Part shown: positions 34,301 through 46,700 of the stretch, in pieces | How positions within the stretch are numbered: the first letter of the stretch is position 1 | Layout of the letters: each line of letters opens with the position of its first letter | Assembly: GCA_905221605.1 (NCBI GenBank) | Contig: CAJNDS010002364.1 | Span: 280,001-344,000 of the forward strand | Reading direction: 5' to 3' | DNA length: 64,000 nucleotides | Origin: Symbiodinium natans | Taxonomy: Eukaryota; Sar; Dinophyceae; Suessiales; Symbiodiniaceae | Notes under the pieces: generated by a model | Told to the model about the DNA's origin: nothing | Seen by the model: only the letters and a program-made list of their open reading frames with translations | The model's database searches: none | Made by a program: the position numbers and the translations under genes

Positions 34301-36149
34301 AAAAAATATGACCTTGCCCAGTAAGAAATGACCTTGCCCAGTAAAAAAATGACCTCGCCCAGTAAAAAGATGACCTTGCCCAGTAATGACCTTGCCCAGT
34401 AAAAAAAATGGCCTTGCCCAGTAACAAAATGACCTTGCCCAGTAAAAAGATGACCTTGCCCAGTAAAAAGATGACCTTGCCCAGTAACATTTTTACTGGG
34501 CAAGGTCATTTTTTTCTGGGCAAGGTCGTTTTTTTACTGGGCAAGGTCGTTTTTTTGGACGAAACGACCTTGCCCAGCAAAAAACTGACCTTGCCCAGTA
34601 AAAAAATGACCTTGCCCAGTAAAAAAATGACCTTGCCCAGTAAAAAAAATGACCTTGCCCAGTAACTCCTTAACATTTAAATTATATATGAAAGGTTTAG
34701 GGTTTAGGGTTTAGGGCTTAGGGCTTAGGGCTTAGGGCTTAGGGCTTAGTGCTTGGGCTTAGGGCTTGCGACTTAGGATTTAGGGCTTAGGGCTTGCGAT
34801 GTAGGGTTTAGGGATTCGGGTTCAGGGGATTTAGGGTAGATAGGGCGTGGGTTGTAGGGATGACGGCTTCTTGACAGGGACTTTGGCTCTGCGCAGCTCT
34901 CATCTGGTTTCCCTAAACCCTGAACCCTGAACCCTACTCCCCTGCTGATGGATGGACAAGCCTGTGCCAAAGCGTGAGTCCTTTGTTGGTGGACTTGTCA
35001 AGCTGGCACAACCAGAGCTATATCCCGGCAACCACATTGATGATCGCACGACTCTGCGTACGCCGCGCCACGAAGTCACGCTGGCCGCTTGGAGTAGTCC
35101 CAACATGGAGCTCGCCAAGGGCCAGCTGAGCCGCAAGAAAGCGGGCAGCGCCGCCGTGCAGAAAGCAACCGCCTTCGACAGCCTGTGCGCCCAATCTCCT
35201 TTCAGCTTCGTGCTTTTAGGGTTTAGGGTTTAGGGCTTAGGGTGTCCCGAATTTTGATGAACTAGCAAGAGCAAGTTTAGGCGCTTGTTTCTTGTGAGTT
35301 GAAGGTGGATTCTGGATAATGAGCGCAAGGATTGAGGGCTTTGGGTTTCAGGGCTTTAAGGCTCTAGGGCTTAGGGGTTGAGTTTTGGGTTTCAGGGCTA
35401 AGCGTTAGGCTTTTGGGTTTAGGGTTGGGTGTAAGCCTAAACCCTTAACCCTTAACCCGAACTTTGGGTTTTTGGGTTTGGTGCACTGTCCAGGGTTCAA
35501 GGGGTGCTCTTCGAGCTCCAGAACGCGAAAAATCGGCGCCCAGGAACCGGGGGAACCATGAGTTCGCCTACATGAGTAGGCCGGGCCTGGGGGTTAGGGT
35601 ATAGGGTTTAGGGTCTAGGGTCTAGGGTTTAGGGTTTTGGGTTTTGGGTTTTGGGTTTAGGGTCCGGGCCTGGGCCTGGGAAGGTCGGATGTGGGGTCTA
35701 GGGCTTTAGGGCTTTAGGGGTTGAGGGGTTTAGGGGCTTAGGGGTTTAGGGGTTTAGGGTTTAGGGGTTGGGGCTCAGGGTTTAGGATTCGGGGTTGAGG
35801 GTTCAGGGTTTGGGGTTTAGGGGTTTAGGAATTGGGGTTCAGGGTTTCAAGGGCGTAAACGGTTCAGGGTTTCAGGGCTTCGGACGTAGGGTCTCGAGCT
35901 CAGGGTTTAGGGCTTAGGGTTCTTAAACCCTAAACCACCCTAAACCGTGAACCCTGAACCCTGAACCCTGAATCCTAAACTACAAGGGCTTCGGGTGGGA
36001 ATTGCGGCTCTACTAGGAGCTCCCTCGTGCAACGCAGGTAGCAATTCGCACAAAAACACTTCACGTCTCGCTTGCTCGAAGAGAGCTGGGTCTGGTGCAC
36101 GTGCTCGTGACCGAGAAGTCCGTGAAGCTCGGGTGCTCGGTGCGGGAGG

Positions 36150-36205
<56 letters not shown>

Positions 36206-39200
36206 AGCGAGCAACATCTGATGATTCTAATGCAGGGGTCGGAAGAATTGCTGCTGGTGTTCCCTCATGGTCCCTATAGAATTCTACTAGAATAAGCCTA
36301 GCCCTAACCCTAAACCCTAAACCCTAAACCCTCGACTATTCACGATTGCGACGCTACGGTCTCCGCATCCACGAACAAGAGGCCCCCCTCACAGTGCCCA
36401 TGTCGCGCTTCCCTCTGCCAGCCCCCGAAGCTGCGGGTGTAGGGTGTAGATTCTAGGGTTTAGGGTTTAGGGTTTAGGGTTTAGGGTTTAGGGTTTAGGG
36501 TTTAGGGTTTAGGGTTTAGGGTTTAGGGTTTAGGAAGGTAGGTACCACGAAAGATGAAGAGGGGCCCTTCTTCCGACTGCCTTTTTGCACCCCTCAAAAG
36601 TAGGAGCGCCCTCGTAGGTAGACTTTGAACTTCAACTGCCTTACATGCTACCGTTGTTGGTGAGTGTATTTCGAGCCTTGTAACAATTGGTGACTGTACA
36701 CAATGGGTGTCTCTTTTGAGGGAAACGAGCTATAAGAACCCTACTCGCTAGACATACCGTGCATCGCCGCTAGGTTAGCCCCAAACCAGCCTGCAGCACC
36801 CCTAAACCCTAAGCCCTAAACCCCAAACCCGAAACCCTAAACCCTAGAATCTAGACCCTAAACCCTAGACCCTAAACCCGAAACCCTAAACCCTAGACCC
36901 CAAGCCAGCCCTGCGTTCCTTCGCTTGTGCACTGGTCGCCAGGGCCTACGGGTTCGAGGCGCCCGCTTTCCGGTGAAGGGTTTACGGTGCCGAGGTTTTG
37001 GGGGGTTTTGGGCTTAGGGTTTAGGGTTTAGGGTTTAGGGTTTAGGGTTTAGGGTTTAGGGTTTAGGGTGTTGGGCTTTAGGGCTTAGGGTGTTTTTAGG
37101 GCTTGCCTGTTCTCCAACTACCTAGTAGCCTTATTTGTCGTGGGTGTGTAAGGTTAGGGGGGGGGGGGGGGGGGGGGATGGGGGGCAAGGGGGAGGGGTG
37201 CTTCTGAACGCTAAAAGGCCCTCGATACAGTGAGTATCATGTGATCATGGGGTCCTTCTTTCCGAGGTTTGGGGGGGAGGGGGGGGGGGGGGGGGGGGGG
37301 GCACCCACTAACCCCTGTGAAAGGCTTGGGATGCTTGGTAGACTATAGTTTGTAACCTTTCGCCCTCAGCCTTCAAAACCTAAACTCCTAAACCCTAAAT
37401 AACCCTAAACCCAAAATACCCCCTAAACCCTAACCCTCCCAAGGCCGGAGCCTAAATCAAGCAGCCCCTCAAGCAGTTGGGTTTGAGGAAAGAATTGGGT
37501 TTAGGGTTAGGGTTTAGGGTTTTAGGGTTTAGGGTTTAGGGTTTAGGGCTTGACCCACCGGGCCAAGGGTCAGCCCTCCCAGGTCAGCCCTAATGCCCCA
37601 GACGCCCTTCTGGAGAGCTGAAACCCACGCTCCATCCGAAGCAATTGAAACCCTTACTTAGCCAATCATTGAACTTTAAACTTTTTGGGTTTCCTTATTT
37701 AGTAGGAAAAATAAAGTTTAACCTTTTTCCCCTTGGTTATTGGAGAAGTAAGAACCCTAAATAGAGCCAAAACGGCTGTTTCCCCAAAGCCTTCAGAACC
37801 CCGGACCCAAACCCCAAAACCAGGCCTTTTTTGAGGAGGGGGTCTAAAGGCTATCCCCCTTTGGAATTGTTTTTTCCTTTGTTTATATAAAACCCCAGAG
37901 AATATTAAGCACAACATTTTTTATTAAGGTTCTAAGGGGAGTATAGAAGGGGGGTTAGGTCGGCCACGGCTCCCCAGGACTCTCTGCTTAGTTGCTGAGT
38001 GAGTACACTTTATGCTTTTTGGGGATACTGTAAATCCCCTGTAGAACTGAAAGTGTACACTGTTTTGGGGCTTATGAACTCAGCAACTAAGCCTGGCACT
38101 CCCGAAGGTTGGCAAAGAAGGTGTCCAAGGCACCCTTAAACTCCCGCAACCCTCAAGCAAACGAGCCGACCACCAAAAACCCTGAACCCTAAGCTTGCCG
38201 TAAGCCCTAAACCCTAGACCCTAAAAGCCTAGACCCTAGCCCTAAATCCCAAACCCTGAACCCCCTAGTCCTAAGCCCCAATGACGTCAGGAGGAGGCTC
38301 TCATGAAGTATCCCCGCAACGTCTTCGACGCCTTTCAGGAGACGGGGCTTTGGCCAGGGCAAGGCTTGGGTTTGGGGTTTGGGGTTTGGGGTTTGGGGTT
38401 TAGGGTTTCTCTACAGTGCCCTAAACCCTATAAACGCCAAACCCTAAATCCGTGCAGATTTTTTTGGGCTTGGCGGGAAGGGGAGACGAGGGCGTGAGGC
38501 ATGGGGAGGAGAGCCAGAGCACCCGGTCCGAGGAGGAAAGCAAGGGGGGGGGGGTCCAAGTCAATAGGGTTTTGGGGTTGAGGGGTTTAGGGTTTGGGGG
38601 TTGAGGGGTTTAGGGTTTAGGAGTTAGGAAGTGCATGCTAAGTCCAGACATGCAATGAACCCCCCCAAGGAAAGAGGAAAGGATGATATTATGGGGAGTG
38701 AATCATGGCATGGGCTTCGAATGCCCAACGAATGCCCGGCCCGTTGCCGCGCAACTCCATGCTCCTCAGCCGGAAGGGCCTGCTTAACACGGCAATCGCA
38801 GGGGGGGGGGGGGGGGGGGAGTGGCTTGTTTGATTCAAGTCAAGCTGCGCGAGCCGTCGCGACATTGAAGCAAGTTCGGGGCATGCAAGGACAAGGTGTT
38901 GGAAACTCGGGCAACGGGGGCTCCACCCGCAGGGAGGGACGTGATGACAGAGCCCGGAGCCACACCGATGGGTCAATGGAGAAGCGGGAAAGCCATCATC
39001 GAGATGGAGGAACGAGACAAGGCCACCCAGCCGGTCGGTCCTTTAGCCCTAAACCCTAAACCCTAAATCCTAAGCCCTAAGCCCTAAACACTAAACCCCC
39101 TAAACCCCATAAAAGCCCTGAACATGAATCCCTCAACCAGACAAGCGCTCTACCCACTCGAGGAGGTTTTCTCGCAGCTGCCTTTGGCCAGTGTGGTGAA

Positions 39201-42200
39201 CAGCTCCTCGGTTTGGGGTTTAGGGTTGATATAGGGTTGAGGGTTTAGGATTTAGGGTATAGGGTTTAGGGTTTCTGCATGTTGCAGGGGTGTTTAGGGT
39301 TTGGGGTTATTTGGGCCTACACGCATCCGTACATGAAGCAGTCAGAGTTCCTATAAGGCACCACTTATTAATTAAGGTAAGCTCCCGAATGCATTGGGTC
39401 TCCGGTTCATGTTGATCTCAGGCTGCTTTTCAGGCTTAGGTCCGTGCCTCCCGAACCTGTGCTGTCAGAAGAGGCTGCTCTCATGCCGACAGACAGCGCC
39501 GTGGGCCAGGGGAAAAGGTAACTAGCTCGCTAAATTTTGGTCCCCCTTGAGGCTACTATAATAAGGCAGCCCCTGTGTTTAGAGTACCCAAAGTTAGTCT
39601 AAGGTGGCCCCCTAGTACTTCAGAGTACGCCAACAAAGGGACCATAGTTTAAGAGGCCAACCTCCCAAAGAATCCTCCCAAAAAGCACCAAAGGCCCTAT
39701 GAACCTCGAAAGCCCCTTAAAAGCCCTGCACCTCCAAACCCTTGCAACCCTACCACAGGGGCAGTTTTAAACATACAGTTTTGATTTGTATTACCCTTAA
39801 TCCCCCATATAACCCTCATAAAGCCAAGCCCTGAAGGGTACGTAGTTACATGGTCCCTGAATATGGTGAGCCGGGGCCCCTCAAATCCCGCAAACCCCAA
39901 GCAGCCTAAGCCAAGACCATCTGGGCCCCAAACCCTTAACCCTAAACCCTAAACCCTAAACCCCAAACCCCAAACCCTAAACCCTAAACCCCATGCCCCA
40001 AACCCTAAACCCTTTAACCCCAAACCTACCCAAGCCCATCTTGGCTTGCTCAATAGGCTCTGTCTTCGTGACCCACGGCGGCCTGTTCCGGACAAGCGCC
40101 CTGGGTGCCGGGGGTTGTTTCTTGGGAATCTTGGAGTTGAGAGGGGTTTGGGGGTTTAGGGTTTAGGGTTTAGGGTTTGGGGTTTAGGATTTAGGGTTTA
40201 GGGTTGAGGGCAAACCCTGAAGCCCGAATCCTGAACCCTAAAGGTTTAGGGGTTCGGGGTTTAGGGCGTTAGGGCGTCAGGGTTTACAAGCCCTAAACCC
40301 CAAATCCGAAACCCCGACAACGGCTTCCTCAGTGCCCCACTGCAGGCCAGGAGCTCGTCCTGTTTAGCGCTTAGTTTATACTGAGTCGCTGAATGAGTAC
40401 ACTTTACACTTCTTGGGATACTATAATCCCTAAAAGAAACTGAAAGTGTACATTTATTTTGGGGCTTATGAACCCAGCATCTAAGTATAGGGTTCTTAAG
40501 GGAGGGGAGTTCATGGGGGGTAGGTACTGGGAAACCTTAGGGGAGCTCAGGGAAGCTTAGGGAGCCTTAGGGAGTTTAGGGTTTAGGGTTTAGGGTTTCC
40601 CTTAAGAACCTTATAATTGAGGTTTGGGGTTCAGGGTTTGGGGTGTCGGAAGACAAGAGCTTGTAGCGTTTAAGAATACAAATCCCTATAATATACTTCC
40701 CTTATAAGGACATATGTTCTTACTTTTTGGGGTGGTTCTCAAGCAACTAGTAGTCGAGGCCCGTGAGAACGAACTGCGTTTCAATATGGGCGTCCACCAA
40801 AGTTTCAAAGTGCACTCAACCTAAATCCTAAACCTTGAACCGGGTTTAGGGTGTGGGTTTTAGGGGTTTAAACCCTCAACCCCTAAACACCTCAACCCCT
40901 AAACCCTGAGCCCTAAACCGGATGGGCCAGGAACCCTAAGCCTCCAAACCCTCAACCCTCAACACCTGCGACCCACAGTAGGCCCTTAGTTCCTTTCTTT
41001 CGGGAAACTCCGAGCAGCACCTGAGGACCAAAGGAACGGCCTTTATGCTGTATTCCAGCTATTTATGAGCAAATGGAATTTTACCTCGCGCCGCCTGGGA
41101 AGATTCCTTCTGGTACTCAAAGCCACTGACACAGGCCGGGCATTAGAATGTGCATGTCCTTCACATGTTGCTCTTCGCGCAACCAGGCACTTACGAACCG
41201 TTGGCCTCTTCGCGAACGGCCGTCGGGCCAGCAAGTCCAGACGGCGTTCGGGTGGCGCTGTCCCTGGATCCAGAGCATTGGCCGTGCCTGGTGTTGAAAC
41301 CATAAAAGGGCACCCTTTTCCCTAAACCCTTTTCCCTAAACCCTAAACCCTAAACCCCTTTCATTACCTAGGTTACTCATGGGTCTAGAGACCCTGAACC
41401 CCTAAAACCCTAGACCGGGACCGACTTCGGCCAAGAAGCCCCTTTGCCTTCCTCCCCAAGCCTCTATAAGGGTTTAGGGTTTAGGTGTTAAGGTTTGGGG
41501 TTTCATCCAGCATACAGGGTTCGGGGTTTTGGCACCCGACCCTAAGGCAGATTTTAGGGAGCCCTAAACCCCAAACCCCAAGCCCTAAGCCCTGAACCCT
41601 AAACCCTAAACCAACAACCAAACAGGACCTCGGGCGTCCGCCTCCGCGACATTGCGGCGCTGAGCCGCGCCGGGCCTTGCACCGAGCTGGCCCAGGCCCG
41701 GGGTTTAGGGTTTAGGGTTTCGGTGTTTAGGGTTTAGGGTTTAGGGTTTAGGGCTTGGGGTTTAGGGCTCGGGGAGTCCCCAAGAGTGGAAAGGCGCAAA
41801 GGCCACCAAAGAAGCCTCAAGATGCCCAACCCGCCCCCTAAACCCTAAACCCTAAACCCTAAACCCTAAACCCTAAACCCTAGCTCCTTATGACAGGAGC
41901 CCCCGAAGTCCGGAGCTTCGGCTCTCCGAAGGGGAGCGCGGGGTGTGCATCGAGGTAATGCTAGAAGGTTTAGGGTTTAGGGTTTAGGGTTTAGGGTTTA
42001 GGGCTTAGGGTTCAGGGTTTAGGGTTTAGGGTTTAGGGTGAGAATACTTGTTGTCTGGGGCAGGGCATGGAGCTTAAGGGTTTGCGGACTCCACTCCCAC
42101 TAGACCCTACTTGGAGGTTCATGGTACTTAATAACCCAAGTACTACTGCACTTATAACTCATTCCTAGCCACACTAGGGCACTTGAGGCGTGCGTTTTAA

Positions 42201-43718
42201 GGGTTATACGTACAGTTGTTATTGGGTTATAAGTACCATGAACCTCCAAGTAAAGCCTAACCCTAACCCCTTAACCCTAAACCGAAAACCTTAAACCCGC
42301 AACCCTATGGGGGTATTGCGTACCATGAACCTCCAAGTAAACCCTGCCTCACCTCGTCGGCACCGGTGAGTCTCTGCCATTGCGTCAGGACCTCCTGTGG
42401 TCGGATCCCGTCAATGCCCCTTTGGCTACGATTTGCTTAAGAACCTCCAAAAAAATTCGAAAAATGACCCCTATATGACCCTTACAAGGAAGTTTTTAAA
42501 CCCTAAACCCTAAACCCTAAAAGCAATTGGTAGTTTGGGGGGGGGGGGAGTTTACCACCAGCTCCTGGGTTCTTGTGGTTCCAGGTTTAGAGGGTTGAGC
42601 GGTTCATGGCTGACCAACCCTAAACCCTAGACCCTAAACACTAAACCCTAAACCTTAAACCCTAAACCCTAAACATATACCTCGGGCCGGAAGAGGGTAT
42701 CATAATTCGGATCGGTTGAATCGTAGTGAGGGGAAAATGCCCGTGCCACGGAACAAAAACTCAGGGCTAAGCAGTCCTAGATCTTAGACCCCCCCACCTG
42801 AACACCCGCTAGCACTGCAAACAATTGTTGCAGCTGTGCCGTACTTCTGAGGGCAGCCATTCTCGTGGGGAGTGTGCGGAGCGAGAGAGAGGAGAATCAG
42901 ATGAATCACGCTTATCCCGCTCGCAGATGAGAGAGTGCCAGCGTGCGTTGCACATTCCACCGACTAAACGCGAGCTGAAGCCCCGAAGAAGAGTCGAAGA
43001 AGCAGGCAGAAGAAGAGTAGGGTTCAGGGCTCAGAGAAGGGAACCGCTCGCCCCCCTCCCCAAAGTACAAGAACTTGGGTACTTGGGAGCTTCTGGCCGC
43101 ATCCTTTGGGTTAAGCAAGAGCCCAGCATGGGCAGCACACAAGAGCCCCCTACATCCTGCAAACCCTAAACCCTGAACCCTGAACCCTAAACCCTAAAAC
43201 CTAAACCCTGAACCCTAAACCCTAAACCCAAGTCTCAGGCTGAGCGACACTTTGAGACAGTTAACTTTGGGCAGTCTGGTGGGCTCCAGCGGGGTCCTGA
43301 CCCCCCCCCCCCCCCCGTCTCCCAATTCCTGGTAGCCCAGTGGTACCCTTTCTTTGTTTTTGGTTCAAGGTTCCCTTTTCAAGGAACGAACCCAACAAGG
43401 AAGCCCTTGTCAGAATATGGTTATTGGGCTGCCAAGAATTCCAAGCTCTATGCCTCCTGGACAAGTCTACACCCTCAACTTCAGACATTCGGATCCGACT
43501 ATGACTACTTGGATGTTCATGGTACTTCTGATAACCCAATAGGGTTGAGGGTTTAGGTTTTAGGGTAGTTAGAACCCACCTATCAGCCCCCTAGGTGCCC
43601 TACTGTGCCTATAATTGGGTTATAAGTACAGGTATCATTGGATTGATGAAGTACCATGAACCTCCAAGTAGCTTTGTTTGTTCTGGGCAAGGGGAGGTAC
43701 TCCTTCAGGGAGGGCGCT

Positions 43719-43757
<39 letters not shown>

Positions 43758-46700
43758 GGTTTAGGGTTTAGGGTTTAGGGTTTAGGGTTTAGGGTTCAGG
43801 GTTTAGGGTTTAGGGTTTAGGGTAGGGAGGACATGGTGCGACCAGTCTCTGATCCCAGGAGGATGGGCGATACCCGTCACAGAGGGGGGCAGGCGCGGTC
43901 GTCTTTACCCAGAGAGCGCAAGAGACACCCCGTAGTATCACGTAAGATGATGGCAACCCTCAACCCTAACCCCTACCGTAGCTTAGGGCCCTGAACCCCC
44001 GACCCTAAACCCTAAACCCTAAACCCTAAACCCTAAACCCTAAACCCTAAACCCTAAACCCTAAACCCCAAACCTCAGTATGGATGCTGGGCTCCGTGGG
44101 CACCCCGCCGCTTTATGGCATCCTTTACCCCCGACCTTGATTAGGGTTTCGGGTTATTTAGGGTTTAGGCTTTAGGGTTTAGGGTTTAGGGTTTAGGGTT
44201 TAGGGTTAGGGTTTAGGGTTTAGGGTTTAGTAGGGTTTCGGGTTTAGGGTTTAGGGTTTTGTTAGGGTTTAGGGTTTAGGGTTTCGGGTGTGGGGTTTCG
44301 GGTTTAGGGTCACGCGTCTCCGAGCTGCTCCCAGCACCCTCACCGACCCCGAAGTTCGAAACCTGAATCCTAAACCCTGGGGTTTAGGGTTTAGGGCCTA
44401 GGGTTTAGGGTTTAGGGTTTAGGGTTTAGGGTTTTAAGCCCCTCGACCCCCAATCCCCTAAACCCCTGAACGCCTACGCTCCTAAAACCCTAAACCCCTA
44501 AACCCCACAACCCTAATAACCCCAACCCTAATGACCCTAAACCCAGGTGTCACCCTAAACCCTAACCCTAAGCCCTAACCCTAAACCCGAAGCCCCCCAA
44601 CCGCCCTGTCCCAAAACCGCAGGTGTCTACTCTGGGCCTGAACCCTAAACCCTAACCCCTAGACTCTAAACCCTAAACACTAAACCCTAAACCCTCAACC
44701 CTAAACCCTAAACCCTAAACCCTAAACCCTAAACCCCCCACAAAAAACATGAGCCCAAACCGCAGGCGTCTACTTTGGGCCGGATGTCACCGAGGAGTTC
44801 TGCCGCTCCAACAACCTCCTCTGCTGCATTCGTTCCCACGAGGTGGCGCGAACAGGGTTTAGGGTTTAGGGTTTAGGGTTTCAGAGGGGTGTTTAGAACA
44901 GGGTTTAGGGTTTTAGAGGGGTGTTTAGGGGTTTGTAGGGGTTTCTAAGGTTTTCTTTGTGGGTTTGGGGTTTAGGGTTTGGGGTTTTTGGGGGTTTGTG
45001 GGGGTTTTAAGTTTTTTTTTTTTTTTTTTTGGGGGGGGGGGGGGGTTTGGCGTTTAGGGTTTAGAGTTTAGGGTTTTAGGGCGCTTTGGGTTTACAGGGA
45101 CCCCCAAGCCCCCAAGCTTACTTAGAGTGTTTGCGGCTTTTGGGGCAGTGGGATTTGTAGTATGACTCCCCATTGTTGAGCGCTTCTGTTCCCTTATCAT
45201 TCAAACTTCATGCCTCACAAAAGCGCACCCTTCTTGTCTAGGTGGAGGATCACATTTAGGAATGTTAGAGGGCTTTAAGTGGCACCCTTGTGTTCGAGAG
45301 GTAAGCCCGCAACGCGCCACCCTGAAAGGCTAAACCCAAAAGTTTTCGGACAATCAGCATTCTCAAGGCGGCTCAAAGGGTGTTCGAATCTATCTATTTC
45401 CTAGTTTTAGGGGAGGGGACTAAACCTAGAAACACAAGAATACATGCCCGCATATACACCGAAAACCCTGAAACCTAGACCCGACTTGGGAAGCGAAATG
45501 CGAAGTTAACCCTAAACCCTAAACCCTAAACCCTAAACCCTAAACCCTAAACCCTAAACCCTAAACCCTAAACCCTAAACCCTAAACCCTAAACCCTAAA
45601 CCCTATTCTTCAGTTCTTGGTTTAGGGAGACACTGCGACACTGTGCAGCAGGGTGACTTACCCGAAACCCCACAACCCTGAAACCCTGAACCCTGAAACT
45701 CTAAACCCTGAAACCTAAGCCCTCAAGTTTGGGGCTTTAGGGTGTACGGTTCAGTGTTTCCTCGCAGCCCTGAAGCTACTGTAGTAGTGACCTTTTGGCC
45801 TATGGGCCTTCCGAATTCTAACAGGGTCATTCGGGTTCGAAGGGGGTTCAGGACCCGAAGCCTTTTGGGGCTATTTTGGGCCAAAACAAAGGCCCCAAAC
45901 CCCAGGGTCCCCTTCATGTCGCTTTCAGTCCATGTGCACCTCCTGAGTGGCGCAAGCGTGACTTTGGCGACGGAGCCAGAAGAGTCCGTCACCTGCTTGT
46001 GCCATAGAGCCCAGAGTGCTCTTAGAGTTGGCAAAGGAAGGCTGCTGACTTCCTCTGGAGATGCGCTGACCGGAGATGCAGTGAAGCGAACACGTTTACA
46101 AGACAATGACGACCTGACCCTTCATGTCGGACAGGTACGACTTAAACCTTCAAAGTTCTCGCGTGCGACTTGGTTTGATAAAGAGCTTACTGCCTTTGCT
46201 GCTGTCCTGGGTGATGGATCCGTGGTGACCTGGGGCCATCCTTATATCGGAGGCGACAGCAGTGCCGTGCAAGATCAGCTCAAGAACGTGCAGCAGGTGC
46301 AGGCTTCTGCATACGCGTTTGCTGCGATCCGGGCTGATGGATCTGTGGTGACCTGGGGACAGGCTCGCTTCGGCGGCGACAGCAGTGCCATACAAGATCA
46401 GCTCAAGAACGTGCAACAGGTGCAGGCTTCTGAAAGGGCGTTTGCTGCGATTTTGGCTGATGGATCTGTTGTGACTTGGGGAGATGCTGTTTTTGGAGGC
46501 AACAGCAGTGCCGTACAAGATCAGCTCAAGAACGTGCAGCAGGTGCAGGCTTCTGAACACGCGTTTGCTGCGATTTTGGCTGATGGATCTGTGGTGACCT
46601 GGGGCCATGTTGAATACGGAGGCAACAGCAGAGCCGTACGAGATCAGCTCAAGAACGTGCAGCAGGTGCAAGCTTCTCAAAGGGCGTTTGCTGCGATTTT

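Noticed and set aside
33785-34669. CRISPR-like array or a repetitive membrane protein (YWARSFF repeats)
   Set aside because: 21-bp tandem repeat without spacers; the hydrophobic frame is a by-product of the repeat.
35975-36295. RERERE/LSLSLS peptides
   Set aside because: Translation of the (CT)n microsatellite.
38689-38976. Minus-strand 95-codon frame as a gene
   Set aside because: Lies in a phosphatase intron, runs through a G-tract, and the opposite strand is equally open; no family recognised.
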